A stretch of 64,000 nucleotides of DNA from Bacillus zhangzhouensis (GTDB lineage: Bacteria > Bacillota > Bacilli > Bacillales > Bacillaceae). The stretch covers positions 868,001 through 932,000 of the forward strand of contig CP099514.1 in assembly GCA_025809375.1 (NCBI GenBank), given 5' to 3'. The notes beneath the pieces were generated by a model that saw only the letters and a program-made list of their open reading frames with translations, did not search any database and had not been told where the DNA came from. The stretch's first letter is position 1, and each line of letters opens with the position of its first letter. Below are positions 1 to 7,691 of this stretch, one piece after another. The position numbers were made by a program, and so were the translations under genes.

Positions 1-365
1 GCAGATAAGAAAATCACACCGGATAGGGTGGTCCCAATCGCAGTTAACACAGCGGTCAGCACCACTTTGTTCTTGATCTTCAAGCAAGATAAGAAAAGGG
101 CTAGGAAGATAAAGGCTGTCACTGGCTTATCAATCATATTGGGAATTTGTCCGCCGGGGAATCCCGTTGTTAATGCAGAAATCACGCCAGTCACTAGCGC
201 AATCACGACGACATGCTGAACCTTTGGGAAAAGGATGATACTTAAAAACATCATGACCAGCATCATATCAGGTTTCATTCCGAAAAAGATGGGCGGGAAA
301 ATCGTATGCAAAACAGCTCCCATTGCTGCAAGCAATGACATAATCACTAATTCTTTTGTTTTCAT
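1..365 (-). CDS. trpP: TrpP tryptophan transporter (3' end beyond window)
   Basis: Reading leftward from an ATG at 363-365, the frame stays open to the window edge, giving about 121 N-terminal residues. It begins MKTKELVIMSLLAAMGAVLH and is almost entirely hydrophobic, with several membrane segments and a PGGQIPNMIDKP loop. That matches the small TrpP (YhaG) tryptophan uptake protein of Bacillus. An AGGAG ribosome site lies at 375-380. Upstream of serC and hit in the same orientation is where trpP sits in B. subtilis. The leader carries spaced GAG/UAG triplets (separate entry), which fits control by the tryptophan-activated TRAP protein. The C-terminal end lies outside the window. Confidence 0.88.
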   Translation of the reverse strand, partial: MKTKELVIMSLLAAMGAVLHTIFPPIFFGMKPDMMLVMMFLSIILFPKVQHVVVIALVTGVISALTTGFPGGQIPNMIDKPVTAFIFLALFLSCLKIKNKVVLTAVLTAIGTTLSGVIFLS

Positions 366-367
366 TT

Positions 368-417
368 CTATGCTCTCCTCTGCTAAGCTCTTATAGGACT
401 CTCCAATAATATGGCTC
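368..417 (-). promoter_or_regulatory. TRAP-binding triplet leader overlapping the trpP ribosome site
   Basis: On the minus strand the RNA just before the trpP ATG carries UAG/GAG triplets. Five of them (at 388-390, 383-385, 378-380, 373-375 and 368-370) are each separated by exactly two bases, and further GAGs lie near 401 and 415. The run covers the Shine-Dalgarno sequence. In B. subtilis, TRAP bound to tryptophan wraps such triplets on trpP mRNA and blocks translation. The triplets are seen directly; TRAP control is inferred. Confidence 0.8.
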
Positions 418-456
418 ATCATTTATTGCAAGAGTCATGACTTTATATTTCTCGTT

Positions 457-465
457 ATTATAACA
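457..465 (-). promoter_or_regulatory. trpP extended -10 promoter
   Basis: On the minus strand a perfect TATAAT with an upstream TG (TGTTATAAT) is at 457-465, about 90 bp before the trpP ATG. This leaves room for the TRAP leader. No good -35 is visible, which is tolerable for an extended -10 promoter. Confidence 0.5.
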
Positions 466-492
466 AATGTATTTCCTTATAGAAAAGTCTTT

Positions 493-1572
493 TTACTCAT
501 TTTCTTGCTGGAACTTTTTCATAAAGTCCGCAAGCTTTTGGCAGTCTTCAATTGAGACCGCATTGTAAATAGATGCTCTGCACCCACCGACAGAACGGTG
601 GCCGGCAAGTCCAACCATTTGCTCTTGCTTTGCTTTTTCCACAAAGGAAGAAGTCAGTGCATCATCGCGAAGAGTAAAGGTGACATTCATATGCGAACGG
701 CTGTCAGCACGCGCATGACCTTTATAAAAACCGCCGCTTTGATCAATTGTATCATAGAGAATGCCTGCTTTTTGTTTGTTGCGTTTTTCCGCTGCTTCTA
801 CGCCGCCAGCCTGTTTGACATGCTCAAGGACAAGAGACAGCATATAGATCGCAAAAGTTGGTGGTGTGTGATAAAGAGAGCCAGCTTTTGCGTGTGTTGA
901 ATATTTTAATATGTTCGGTGTGCTGCTTTTCTCTTTTTCTAATAAACGTTTGCGCACGATCACAATCGTGATACCAGAAGGCCCTAGGTTTTTTTGTGCT
1001 CCTGCGTAGATGAAATCAAATGAAGAAACGTCTATTTTTTTACTGAGAATATCACTGGACATATCGGCAATGAGCGGCAATGACGTGTGCGGGAACGTTT
1101 TCCACTGAGTGCCGAAGATCGTATTGTTTGATGTGATATGTAAGTAAGCGCCATCTGTTAAACCAGCAGCATCTACTTTTGGAATATACGAGTAGTTGTC
1201 ATCTTCACTTGATGCAAGCACAGATGTTTTACCAAACCCTTTTGCTTCTGACAATGCTTTTTCTGACCAAGCGCCTGTTTGAATAAAATGAGCTGTCTCG
1301 TCTTCATGTAAGAAGTTCATAGGAATCATCGCAAATTGAAGACTGGCTCCGCCTTGTAAAAAGAGGACTTCATAATCTTCTGGAATGTCCATCAGTTCCA
1401 CCAAAAGCGCTTTTGCTTTATTGTGAACTTCTTCATATTCACCGCTGCGATGAGAAAGCTCCATCACAGACATCCCAGTTTGTTGAAAATCAACAAGTTC
1501 TTCCTGTGCTTTTTGAAGCACTTCTAGCGGCAGTGCCGCCGGACCAGCATTAAAATTCGTCGTTCGCTTCAT
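493..1572 (-). CDS. serC: phosphoserine aminotransferase SerC
   Basis: A 359-residue protein starting MKRTTNFNAGPAALPLEVLQ, the signature N-terminus of 3-phosphoserine aminotransferase. The enzyme converts 3-phosphohydroxypyruvate to phosphoserine with glutamate in serine synthesis and also serves pyridoxal-phosphate synthesis in many bacteria. The PLP lysine lies in YAGAQKNLGPSG. The C-terminal HRSVGGCRASIYNA segment carries the phosphate-binding residues. Length is normal for the family. A GTG directly before the ATG is an alternative start; AGGGAGAG upstream serves either. It is transcribed in the same direction as hit and trpP, as in B. subtilis. Confidence 0.95.
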   Translation of the reverse strand: MKRTTNFNAGPAALPLEVLQKAQEELVDFQQTGMSVMELSHRSGEYEEVHNKAKALLVELMDIPEDYEVLFLQGGASLQFAMIPMNFLHEDETAHFIQTGAWSEKALSEAKGFGKTSVLASSEDDNYSYIPKVDAAGLTDGAYLHITSNNTIFGTQWKTFPHTSLPLIADMSSDILSKKIDVSSFDFIYAGAQKNLGPSGITIVIVRKRLLEKEKSSTPNILKYSTHAKAGSLYHTPPTFAIYMLSLVLEHVKQAGGVEAAEKRNKQKAGILYDTIDQSGGFYKGHARADSRSHMNVTFTLRDDALTSSFVEKAKQEQMVGLAGHRSVGGCRASIYNAVSIEDCQKLADFMKKFQQENE

Positions 1573-1720
1573 CACAATCTCTCCCTATTTCTCGCGTTAA
1601 TGGATCAAAAGATAAAACCATCCTATCACAAATTTGAAGCATTTGGACAAAAAAATTGAATCGTTCAAAATATCTTACTATTAAGAATTGAACACAATAA
1701 AAGGACGCTATAATAAGAAA

Positions 1721-1743
1721 AACCTCATCTGTTAAGATGAGGT
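1721..1743 (-). terminator. terminator after hit
   Basis: A perfect hairpin with arms ACCTCATCT/AGATGAGGT and a short loop overlaps the hit stop codon. It is followed on the minus strand by a run of T residues. Confidence 0.8.
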
Positions 1744-2160
1744 CAGCCGCGTGTGGATGGCAGAAGAAATGTCTTTTAAATCCTCTGACGTGTATAGATC
1801 TTGATGTGATTTCCATACGGCACCAAAGCCATCGCCTTTGCCGTAGCGCGGAATGATGTGCATATGGTAATGGAACACCGATTGTCCGGCTTTTTCACCA
1901 TTGTTGTTCAGGAGGTTTAAACCGATTGGTTCAAATTCCTGTTTGATCGCCCTTGCAATTTTCGGAATCGCTTGGAAGTAGTGGTTAGACACTTCTGGTG
2001 TCATCTCATAGATGTTTTCTTTATGTATTTTTGGGATTACAAGGGTATGTCCTTTTGTTACTTGGCTGATATCAAGAAAAGCCAATACATGTTCGTCTTC
2101 ATATACTTTTGCACATGGAATGTCTCCATCAATGATTTTGCAAAAAATGCAGTCGCTCAC
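1732..2160 (-). CDS. hit: HIT-family nucleotide hydrolase
   Basis: A 142-residue histidine-triad protein. The catalytic triad HYHMHIIPR is near residue 98, and the N-terminus CIFCKIIDGDIPCAKVYEDE carries two cysteines of the kind that bind zinc in bacterial Hit proteins. The family hydrolyses nucleoside phosphoramidates or dinucleoside polyphosphates in the cytoplasm; the physiological substrate in Bacillus is not settled. It lies divergently from ecsA, as in B. subtilis. A ribosome site GGAGTG precedes the ATG. Confidence 0.93.
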   Translation of the reverse strand: MSDCIFCKIIDGDIPCAKVYEDEHVLAFLDISQVTKGHTLVIPKIHKENIYEMTPEVSNHYFQAIPKIARAIKQEFEPIGLNLLNNNGEKAGQSVFHYHMHIIPRYGKGDGFGAVWKSHQDLYTSEDLKDISSAIHTRLTSS

Positions 2161-2644
2161 ACCATGTCACTCCTCTTTATTTTTCCTTTATCGTATCACA
2201 AAAAGAAGCAAAAAAGAAAACAGGACAAGCGTACTCCTTTGGTCGCTCATCCTGCTCCTGTAGAAGAAATGCTGATGCTTTCATTCGATAGCCTTTTGAA
2301 TTCTCTATTTACTGAAATAAAGAATTCATATGCCTGCTATTTCTGCCGTAAACACCTCATTTGACGTTTTGGTTTGTCGTATACCTATTGTATAGGACAC
2401 AAAAATCAAGATCAGTGAAGCAAAACAGAAGCTAAGGTTTTTAGATGAAAAACCAACTTGTCATGCGGTTCTTTGCCTTTAACAAACACCTCATTTACTT
2501 ATTGGTCATCAAGTTCATTTCTTCTACATACAGTATGATGACCAAAGCGCCTATTTTTTATTCATGACTCTTCTATAGGTAAACATTTCAAAATATCATT
2601 CATTTTTGGTACTATAAAGGAAAAAGAAAGAAAGGAATGAATTC
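2161..2644. other. 484-bp divergent intergenic region hit/ecsA
   Basis: No convincing gene is present. The region must hold the promoters of hit (leftward) and ecsABC (rightward). An AT-rich stretch with TACTATAAA about 40 bp before ecsA could be its -10, and a small CCTAT/ATAGG palindrome sits near 2388. I see no RNA gene or repeat. Confidence 0.5.
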
Positions 2645-3385
2645 ATGTCCCTTCTCACTGTAAAAGATGTAACGGGCGGGTATACGAAGAATCCCGTTCT
2701 AAAAAATATTTCATTTGAATTAGAAAGAAATCAAATTGTCGGTCTCATTGGCTTAAACGGGGCGGGGAAAAGTACAACCATCCGCCATATTATCGGGCTC
2801 ATGAAACCGCATAAAGGTGTCATTGAATTGAATGGACGAACCCTTCAAGACAACCAAGAGGCGTATCGTTCACAATTTACCTTTATTCCTGAGACACCTG
2901 TTTTATATGAAGAATTAACGTTAAAAGAGCATTTAGAGCTGACAGCGATGGCTTACGGCCTATCAAAGGAACAATTAGACGAACGTCTACCGTCGTTGCT
3001 GAAAGAATTTCGAATGGAGAAACGGCTGAAATGGTTCCCTGCTCATTTTTCAAAAGGAATGAAGCAGAAGGTCATGATTATGTGTGCATTCCTTGTGGAA
3101 CCAGAGCTGTATATTATCGATGAACCGTTTTTAGGCCTTGATCCTCTTGCCATCAATGCACTGCTTGAACGGATGAATGCTGCGAAGAAAAGCGGTGCTA
3201 GTGTCCTGATGTCAACGCATATTTTAGCGACAGCTGAGCGCTATTGTGATTCCTTCATTATTTTGCACGAAGGGGAAATCAGAGCGAAAGGAACACTGGC
3301 AGAGCTGAGAGAACAGTTCAATATGAGAGATGCGACACTCGATGATCTTTATTTGGAATTAACAAAGGAAGAAAGCTATGAGTAA
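2645..3385 (+). CDS. ecsA: EcsA ABC transporter ATPase
   Basis: A 246-residue ABC ATPase with Walker A GLNGAGKST near residue 40, a signature region FSKGMKQK (a degenerate LSGGQ) and Walker B LYIIDEPF followed by the D-loop LGLDPLA. It is the ATP-hydrolysing subunit of the Ecs transporter, paired with EcsB, which follows with an 8-bp overlap. In B. subtilis ecsA mutations pleiotropically reduce protease secretion, sporulation and competence, linked to intramembrane protease RasP activity. The start is supported by an AAAGGAATG stretch just upstream. Confidence 0.94.
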   Translation: MSLLTVKDVTGGYTKNPVLKNISFELERNQIVGLIGLNGAGKSTTIRHIIGLMKPHKGVIELNGRTLQDNQEAYRSQFTFIPETPVLYEELTLKEHLELTAMAYGLSKEQLDERLPSLLKEFRMEKRLKWFPAHFSKGMKQKVMIMCAFLVEPELYIIDEPFLGLDPLAINALLERMNAAKKSGASVLMSTHILATAERYCDSFIILHEGEIRAKGTLAELREQFNMRDATLDDLYLELTKEESYE

Positions 3386-4598
3386 AACAACGCAAACCAT
3401 TTGGAAATCAAGGCTAGAGGAACACATACAAGAAACAAGAAAATACTTAAAATACATGTTCAACGATCATCTTGTCATTGTGCTCATTTTTTTCCTTGCA
3501 GGCGGAGCAAGCTGGTACAGCAGCTGGCTCAAGCATATTCCGGTTCACTTCCCATCCTACTGGATGATGGCAGTTGTTTTCTCATTAGTACTTACAAGCT
3601 CGTACGTACGTACGTTGATTAAAGAAGCCGATCTCGTGTTTTTGCTTCCTTTGGAAGGAAAGATGGAGCCTTACTTAAAACAAGCTTTTAACTTTAGCTT
3701 CATTTCTCAGCTGTTTCCTCTCATTGCTGTATCCATTGTCGCACTTCCGCTTTATTCGGCAGTGTCTTCAGGAGGCCTTACGGGGTATGTGCTGATATTG
3801 GCGCAAATGATTTTGATAAAGGGCCTGAATACAGCCATTCAATGGAGAATGACTTATTTTCAAGGAAAACACGTGAGATGGCTCGATGCAGCCCTTCGTT
3901 TTCTATTAAATATGATGTTGATCTACACCGTTTTACAGGTAGCCTATGCGATTGCAATCGTTTTTTATCTTATCTACGGTGTATATCTTGTCTACTTAAC
4001 AAATGCAGTGAAAAAACAGCCTTTTCAATGGGAATTGCATATTTCTGATGAATTAAAACGGAAGCAGCGCTTTTATCGTTTGGCAAACTTATTTACAGAT
4101 GTGCCTCACTTAAAGAAACAGGTGAAAAGAAGAGCATACATGGACTGGATTTTGAAGTTTGTTCCTTACGACCAGCGTAAAACTTTTTCTTATATGTATG
4201 TGAGGGCGTTTGTACGCTCAAATGACTATTTTGGTCTGGTGTTAAGATTAACGGCTGTGTTTGTCCTGATTATTTTGTATACAGGTGCAGCAGGCTGGGT
4301 GGGTGCGTTACTGGTCTTGTTCACAGTATTTATCACAGGTGTACAGCTTGTGCCGTTAACGAAGCACTTTGCTCATCTTTCATTACAGGCACTTTATCCA
4401 GTTTCTCCAAAAGAAAAGGATCGAAGCTTTTTTGTTCTCGTACGTAATGTGCTCATCATTCAATCGATATTGCTGAGCTGTGCGCTGCTTCCAGCAGGAG
4501 GCTGGCAGGGAAGCGGACTTGCCTTTCTCATTTCTTTAGCATTTGTGCTTGTCCTCTTTAAGCCTTACGTACAAAGCAGGTTAAAAAAGATGAGATAA
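3378..4598 (+). CDS. ecsB: EcsB ABC transporter membrane subunit
   Basis: A 406-residue multi-spanning membrane protein with hydrophobic segments near residues 30-75, 100-150, 170-200 and several in the last 130 residues. A basic cytoplasmic stretch rich in Lys/Arg separates the two halves. Size, position directly after ecsA and the overlapping start (translational coupling) identify EcsB, the membrane partner of EcsA. The transported substrate is unknown. Confidence 0.92.
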   Translation: MSKTTQTIWKSRLEEHIQETRKYLKYMFNDHLVIVLIFFLAGGASWYSSWLKHIPVHFPSYWMMAVVFSLVLTSSYVRTLIKEADLVFLLPLEGKMEPYLKQAFNFSFISQLFPLIAVSIVALPLYSAVSSGGLTGYVLILAQMILIKGLNTAIQWRMTYFQGKHVRWLDAALRFLLNMMLIYTVLQVAYAIAIVFYLIYGVYLVYLTNAVKKQPFQWELHISDELKRKQRFYRLANLFTDVPHLKKQVKRRAYMDWILKFVPYDQRKTFSYMYVRAFVRSNDYFGLVLRLTAVFVLIILYTGAAGWVGALLVLFTVFITGVQLVPLTKHFAHLSLQALYPVSPKEKDRSFFVLVRNVLIIQSILLSCALLPAGGWQGSGLAFLISLAFVLVLFKPYVQSRLKKMR

Positions 4599-4656
4599 GT
4601 GAAGTGGACATGTGTTTTTTACAGCGAGTGTATGATGACATCAAGGAGGGGACCGG

Positions 4657-5376
4657 ATGAATGCAGCTGAACGGGAGTTGTATGAAGAAGCCATTCTTTT
4701 TCAAACACGTTTTTTAAGAAAACCATCCAAGATTGAACGGTTTTCAAAAGGAGTTCAGCAGCAGGTAAACCGCCGAATTCCTGCCAGGTTTCATCAAGTC
4801 ATCACAAGTGCGGTCAAAGCAATGGTTGAATCTACCGTATCAGGATCACACTTTACTTCATTTTCAGTGATTGATGAACAATTATCTATTGTAGAACGAA
4901 ATGAACTGGCAAAGGATAAAGTGAAGGATTACCAAAAAGCGGCTGCCATTGAAGGAGTTGGAACAGGTGCAGGCGGATTATTCCTCGGAATGGCAGACTT
5001 TCCGCTGCTGCTAAGCATAAAGATGAAATGCCTTTATGAGCTGGCGTGTATTTATGGTGTTGATTTATCTCAAAAGGAGGAAAGACTCTTTTTGCTCTGT
5101 ATATTTCAACTCGCCTTTTCTAGCAGTGCACATCGTCAAAAAATGATGAAGATCATAGATGATTGGGAAACGAGCCGCGAGGAAATGGATTGGTACAGCT
5201 TTCAGCAGGAGTATCGAGATTACATTGATCTTGTGAAGCTCTTTCAATTAATGCCGGTCGTCGGAGCTGCTGTTGGCGGGGTGGCAAATCATCAGCTGAC
5301 AGGACAGCTAGGAGAGGTCGCACGCCACGTGTTTCATTTGCGAATATTAAAAGAAATGAATAAGAAAAGCCGCTGA
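4657..5376 (+). CDS. ecsC: EcsC family protein
   Basis: A 239-residue protein with the EcsC-family glycine-rich segment EGVGTGAGGLFLGMADFPLLL near the middle and a second one, PVVGAAVGGVANH, near the C-terminus. It is the third gene of the ecs operon, 58 bp after ecsB, with a GGAGGGG ribosome site. Its biochemical function is unknown; in B. subtilis it is dispensable for the Ecs phenotypes. The last codons lie inside the strong hairpin at 5355-5400. Confidence 0.9.
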   Translation: MNAAERELYEEAILFQTRFLRKPSKIERFSKGVQQQVNRRIPARFHQVITSAVKAMVESTVSGSHFTSFSVIDEQLSIVERNELAKDKVKDYQKAAAIEGVGTGAGGLFLGMADFPLLLSIKMKCLYELACIYGVDLSQKEERLFLLCIFQLAFSSSAHRQKMMKIIDDWETSREEMDWYSFQQEYRDYIDLVKLFQLMPVVGAAVGGVANHQLTGQLGEVARHVFHLRILKEMNKKSR

Positions 5377-5400
5377 TGAAAGCGGCTTTTCTTATTCATT
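5355..5400. terminator. 19-bp-stem bidirectional terminator shared by ecsC and yhaA
   Basis: Arms 5355-5373 and 5382-5400 are perfect 19-bp inverted repeats around an 8-base loop, with A-rich and T-rich flanks. Both the ecsC stop (5374-5376) and the yhaA stop (5392-5394) fall inside it, so the last codons of the two convergent genes are partly the same sequence read on opposite strands. Confidence 0.9.
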
Positions 5401-6579
5401 GTAGGAAAGAACGGCGTTAGCGAGTACCTTTGCTGCAACAGGCATTGCTTTTTCGTTGATATCGAATTTTGGATGATGATGTGGATACACATCCTGGCTG
5501 TTTTCCGGCATGGCGCCTGTGTAAAAGAAGGTACCAGAGACATGCTGAAGGTAGTAAGCAAAGTCCTCTCCGCCCATTTGGGTTTCCGCTTCTTTTACTT
5601 TTGTGACTCCTTCTGTCTGGTTGGCAATGTCAGCAATATATTCTGTCGGCTTTGGATGGTTTTTGACAGCAGGGTATCCTCTTACATATTCATATGTGTA
5701 GGCAGCATCATGCATCTGGCACACCCCTTTTACCACCTGTTCAATTTCTCGTTCAATGATATGCCGTGCGCTTTCTTCAAAGGACCGTGCAGTACCGGTT
5801 AAAACAGCTGAATCTGCAATGACGTTAAAGGCATTCTCCGCTACAAAACCTCCAATAGAAACAACAGCAGAATCAATCGGATTAACTTTACGGGCAACGA
5901 CTTGCTGCAGGTTTGCGACGATTTGTGAACCAATGAGTACAGCATCTTTTGTTAAATGAGGCTGGGCGCCGTGTCCGCCTTTCCCTTGGATTTGAATGGA
6001 GAAACGATCGGCGGCTGCCATAAAGTTCCCGCTTTTATAAAGAATTGTGCCACAAGGCTCTGAAGACCAAAGGTGCGTACCAAATATCACATCGACACCG
6101 TCTAAACAGCCGTCTTCAATCATTGGTTTTGCACCGCCGGGAGCATATTCTTCTGCATGCTGATGAATGAGGACGATCTTCCCTTTTAATTGATCACGAT
6201 GTGTATGCAAGATTTTAGCTAATACAAGAAGTGTCGCAGTATGCCCATCGTGACCGCACGCATGCATCACACCAGGCTTTGTTGATTTGTAAGGTACATC
6301 TTTTTCATCGTGGATGGGAAGTGCATCAAAATCAGCTCTGAGGGCAATGGTTGGCCCCGGAGAAGCTCCTTCAATAAAAGCGAGTACCCCATGACCGCCC
6401 ACCTGAGTACGCGTAGGTATTTGTAATGTATCATAGTAGCTGGCGATGAAAGCGGCTGTTTCTTCTTCCTGAAAAGAAAGTTCAGGATTCATATGGAGAT
6501 GGCGTCTAATTTCAACCATTTCCTCATAATGTTCATCAAGACGTTCATTGATGCTTTTTTGTAAAGTGGATATTGTCAT
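5392..6579 (-). CDS. yhaA: M20-family N-acyl amino acid amidohydrolase
   Basis: A 395-residue peptidase M20/amidohydrolase. The metal-binding motif HACGHDGHTATL lies near residue 100, HQHAEE and the EDFAYYLQ region supply further ligands, and the C-terminal HHPKFDINE is typical. Members hydrolyse N-acyl amino acids, hippurate or related amides. I chose the ATG at 6577-6579 because AAGGAGG lies 11 bases upstream of it; the upstream in-frame ATG at 6600 would place that ribosome site inside the coding region. Convergent with ecsC. Confidence 0.88.
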   Translation of the reverse strand: MTISTLQKSINERLDEHYEEMVEIRRHLHMNPELSFQEEETAAFIASYYDTLQIPTRTQVGGHGVLAFIEGASPGPTIALRADFDALPIHDEKDVPYKSTKPGVMHACGHDGHTATLLVLAKILHTHRDQLKGKIVLIHQHAEEYAPGGAKPMIEDGCLDGVDVIFGTHLWSSEPCGTILYKSGNFMAAADRFSIQIQGKGGHGAQPHLTKDAVLIGSQIVANLQQVVARKVNPIDSAVVSIGGFVAENAFNVIADSAVLTGTARSFEESARHIIEREIEQVVKGVCQMHDAAYTYEYVRGYPAVKNHPKPTEYIADIANQTEGVTKVKEAETQMGGEDFAYYLQHVSGTFFYTGAMPENSQDVYPHHHPKFDINEKAMPVAAKVLANAVLSYNE

Positions 6580-6727
6580 TGAATCGAAAACCTCCTTCAT
6601 GCTCTTTTATTGATTGTATGGTAATTGTTAGAATTTTTCAACAAAAGAGGATTTCGTGGTCAGTATCAAAAGGTCATTTTACATAAAAGTCGAAGTTGAT
6701 ATGAAGCAGGGAAAGGGAGGAATATCG

Positions 6728-7015
6728 TTGGGAAGCTGTCCAAATTGTTCAAAAACATTTTCTTTCGCCGAAAAGTTTCATTTATCACATACGAAAATGA
6801 TGATGTGTCCAAGCTGCCGGCATCAAATCAAAGAAACGTTTGTCTCAAAAATGAGTTTTCTCATGATTTGCTTGATTCCGCTATTGGTGCTGCTGGTTCA
6901 ATTGAAAGGTGCTTCACCTATGTTGAAGTGGCCGATCTTATTAGGATGGATAATGCTGAATTTCTATGTGCTTCAGCCGATCATTCATCGGTACGAGCTG
7001 AAATCAAGCTCATAA
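6728..7015 (+). CDS. small CxxC zinc-ribbon membrane protein
   Basis: A 95-residue protein starting at TTG 6728, supported by GGGAGG seven bases upstream. The N-terminal half has two CxxC pairs, CPNC and CPSC, spaced about 30 residues apart, which should form a zinc ribbon. The second half has two hydrophobic segments (MSFLMICLIPLLVLLVQL and the WPILLGWIMLNFYVL region). It resembles the short Bacillus 'cxxc' membrane proteins of unknown function. A strong terminator follows directly. Confidence 0.7.
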   Translation: MGSCPNCSKTFSFAEKFHLSHTKMMMCPSCRHQIKETFVSKMSFLMICLIPLLVLLVQLKGASPMLKWPILLGWIMLNFYVLQPIIHRYELKSSS

Positions 7016-7021
7016 CATGAA

Positions 7022-7047
7022 AAGCCCAGCGACTGGGCTTTTTTTGA
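7022..7047 (+). terminator. rho-independent terminator
   Basis: An AAAGCCCAG/CTGGGCTTT hairpin with a 3-base loop and T-run follows the small zinc-ribbon gene. Confidence 0.88.
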
Positions 7048-7050
7048 TGA

Positions 7051-7078
7051 AAAAAAGAAGTGCTGAGAGCAGCACTTC
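7051..7078 (-). terminator. terminator after hmoB
   Basis: A GAAGTGCTG/CAGCACTTC hairpin with a T-run on the minus strand ends the leftward hmoB gene. Confidence 0.85.
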
Positions 7079-7079
7079 C

Positions 7080-7565
7080 TTAATTGTCTGTGACGGCATG
7101 GTAGGATGTGAGGTAAGCTGGACGAGAGAAAATGGAGCCTGTATCCTCGTGTGGCTGAAAAAATGCTTCTGATTCTTGAAAGTCTTGAAATAAGTCCTCT
7201 GATTCCCAAAGTGTCAAAATCAAATATACTTCCTCATCTTTTTGAGGTCTTAAAACGCGAATAGCCTGGAAGCCGCGCTGATGTTCTGAGATATTCGTCT
7301 TTTTCTGAAAGGTGGATTCAAACAGTGCTCTGCTTTCAAGCTTAACAGGGATATGATTCAAGGTAACGAAACCAGATTGGACAAGTTCGCCTTTCGCATA
7401 AATTACATCATAGGCATGAGGGGCTTTAAATACAGTCTCACCCTCCGTTTCATGAAAAAGAGCTGCTTGTTCTTTCCCGACCATATAAAGCAGATTTTCC
7501 AGATGATGTTTCTTTGCGATTTTATGCAAAAAATCAGCCGTTCCATATGTAATATAGAAATTCAT
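7080..7565 (-). CDS. hmoB: heme-degrading monooxygenase HmoB
   Basis: A 161-residue protein whose C-terminal half is an antibiotic-biosynthesis-monooxygenase (ABM) fold: AIRVLRPQKDEEVYLILTLWES followed by FQDFQESEAF. Its position between yhaA and pbpF, and its length, match B. subtilis HmoB (YhgC), a heme monooxygenase that opens the porphyrin to release iron. The neighbouring hemEHY operon makes heme, so synthesis and turnover genes sit close together. It is divergent from pbpF. Confidence 0.88.
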   Translation of the reverse strand: MNFYITYGTADFLHKIAKKHHLENLLYMVGKEQAALFHETEGETVFKAPHAYDVIYAKGELVQSGFVTLNHIPVKLESRALFESTFQKKTNISEHQRGFQAIRVLRPQKDEEVYLILTLWESEDLFQDFQESEAFFQPHEDTGSIFSRPAYLTSYHAVTDN

Positions 7566-7691
7566 CTAAACCGCCTCCTGCTTGATAGTATAACAAAAGA
7601 ATGATATATAATTCTTTGGTAGTCAATCCATAAAACATATTATGATGCAATACATCCCATACTATCCGTATAAAGGAATGAGGTGACCTAA

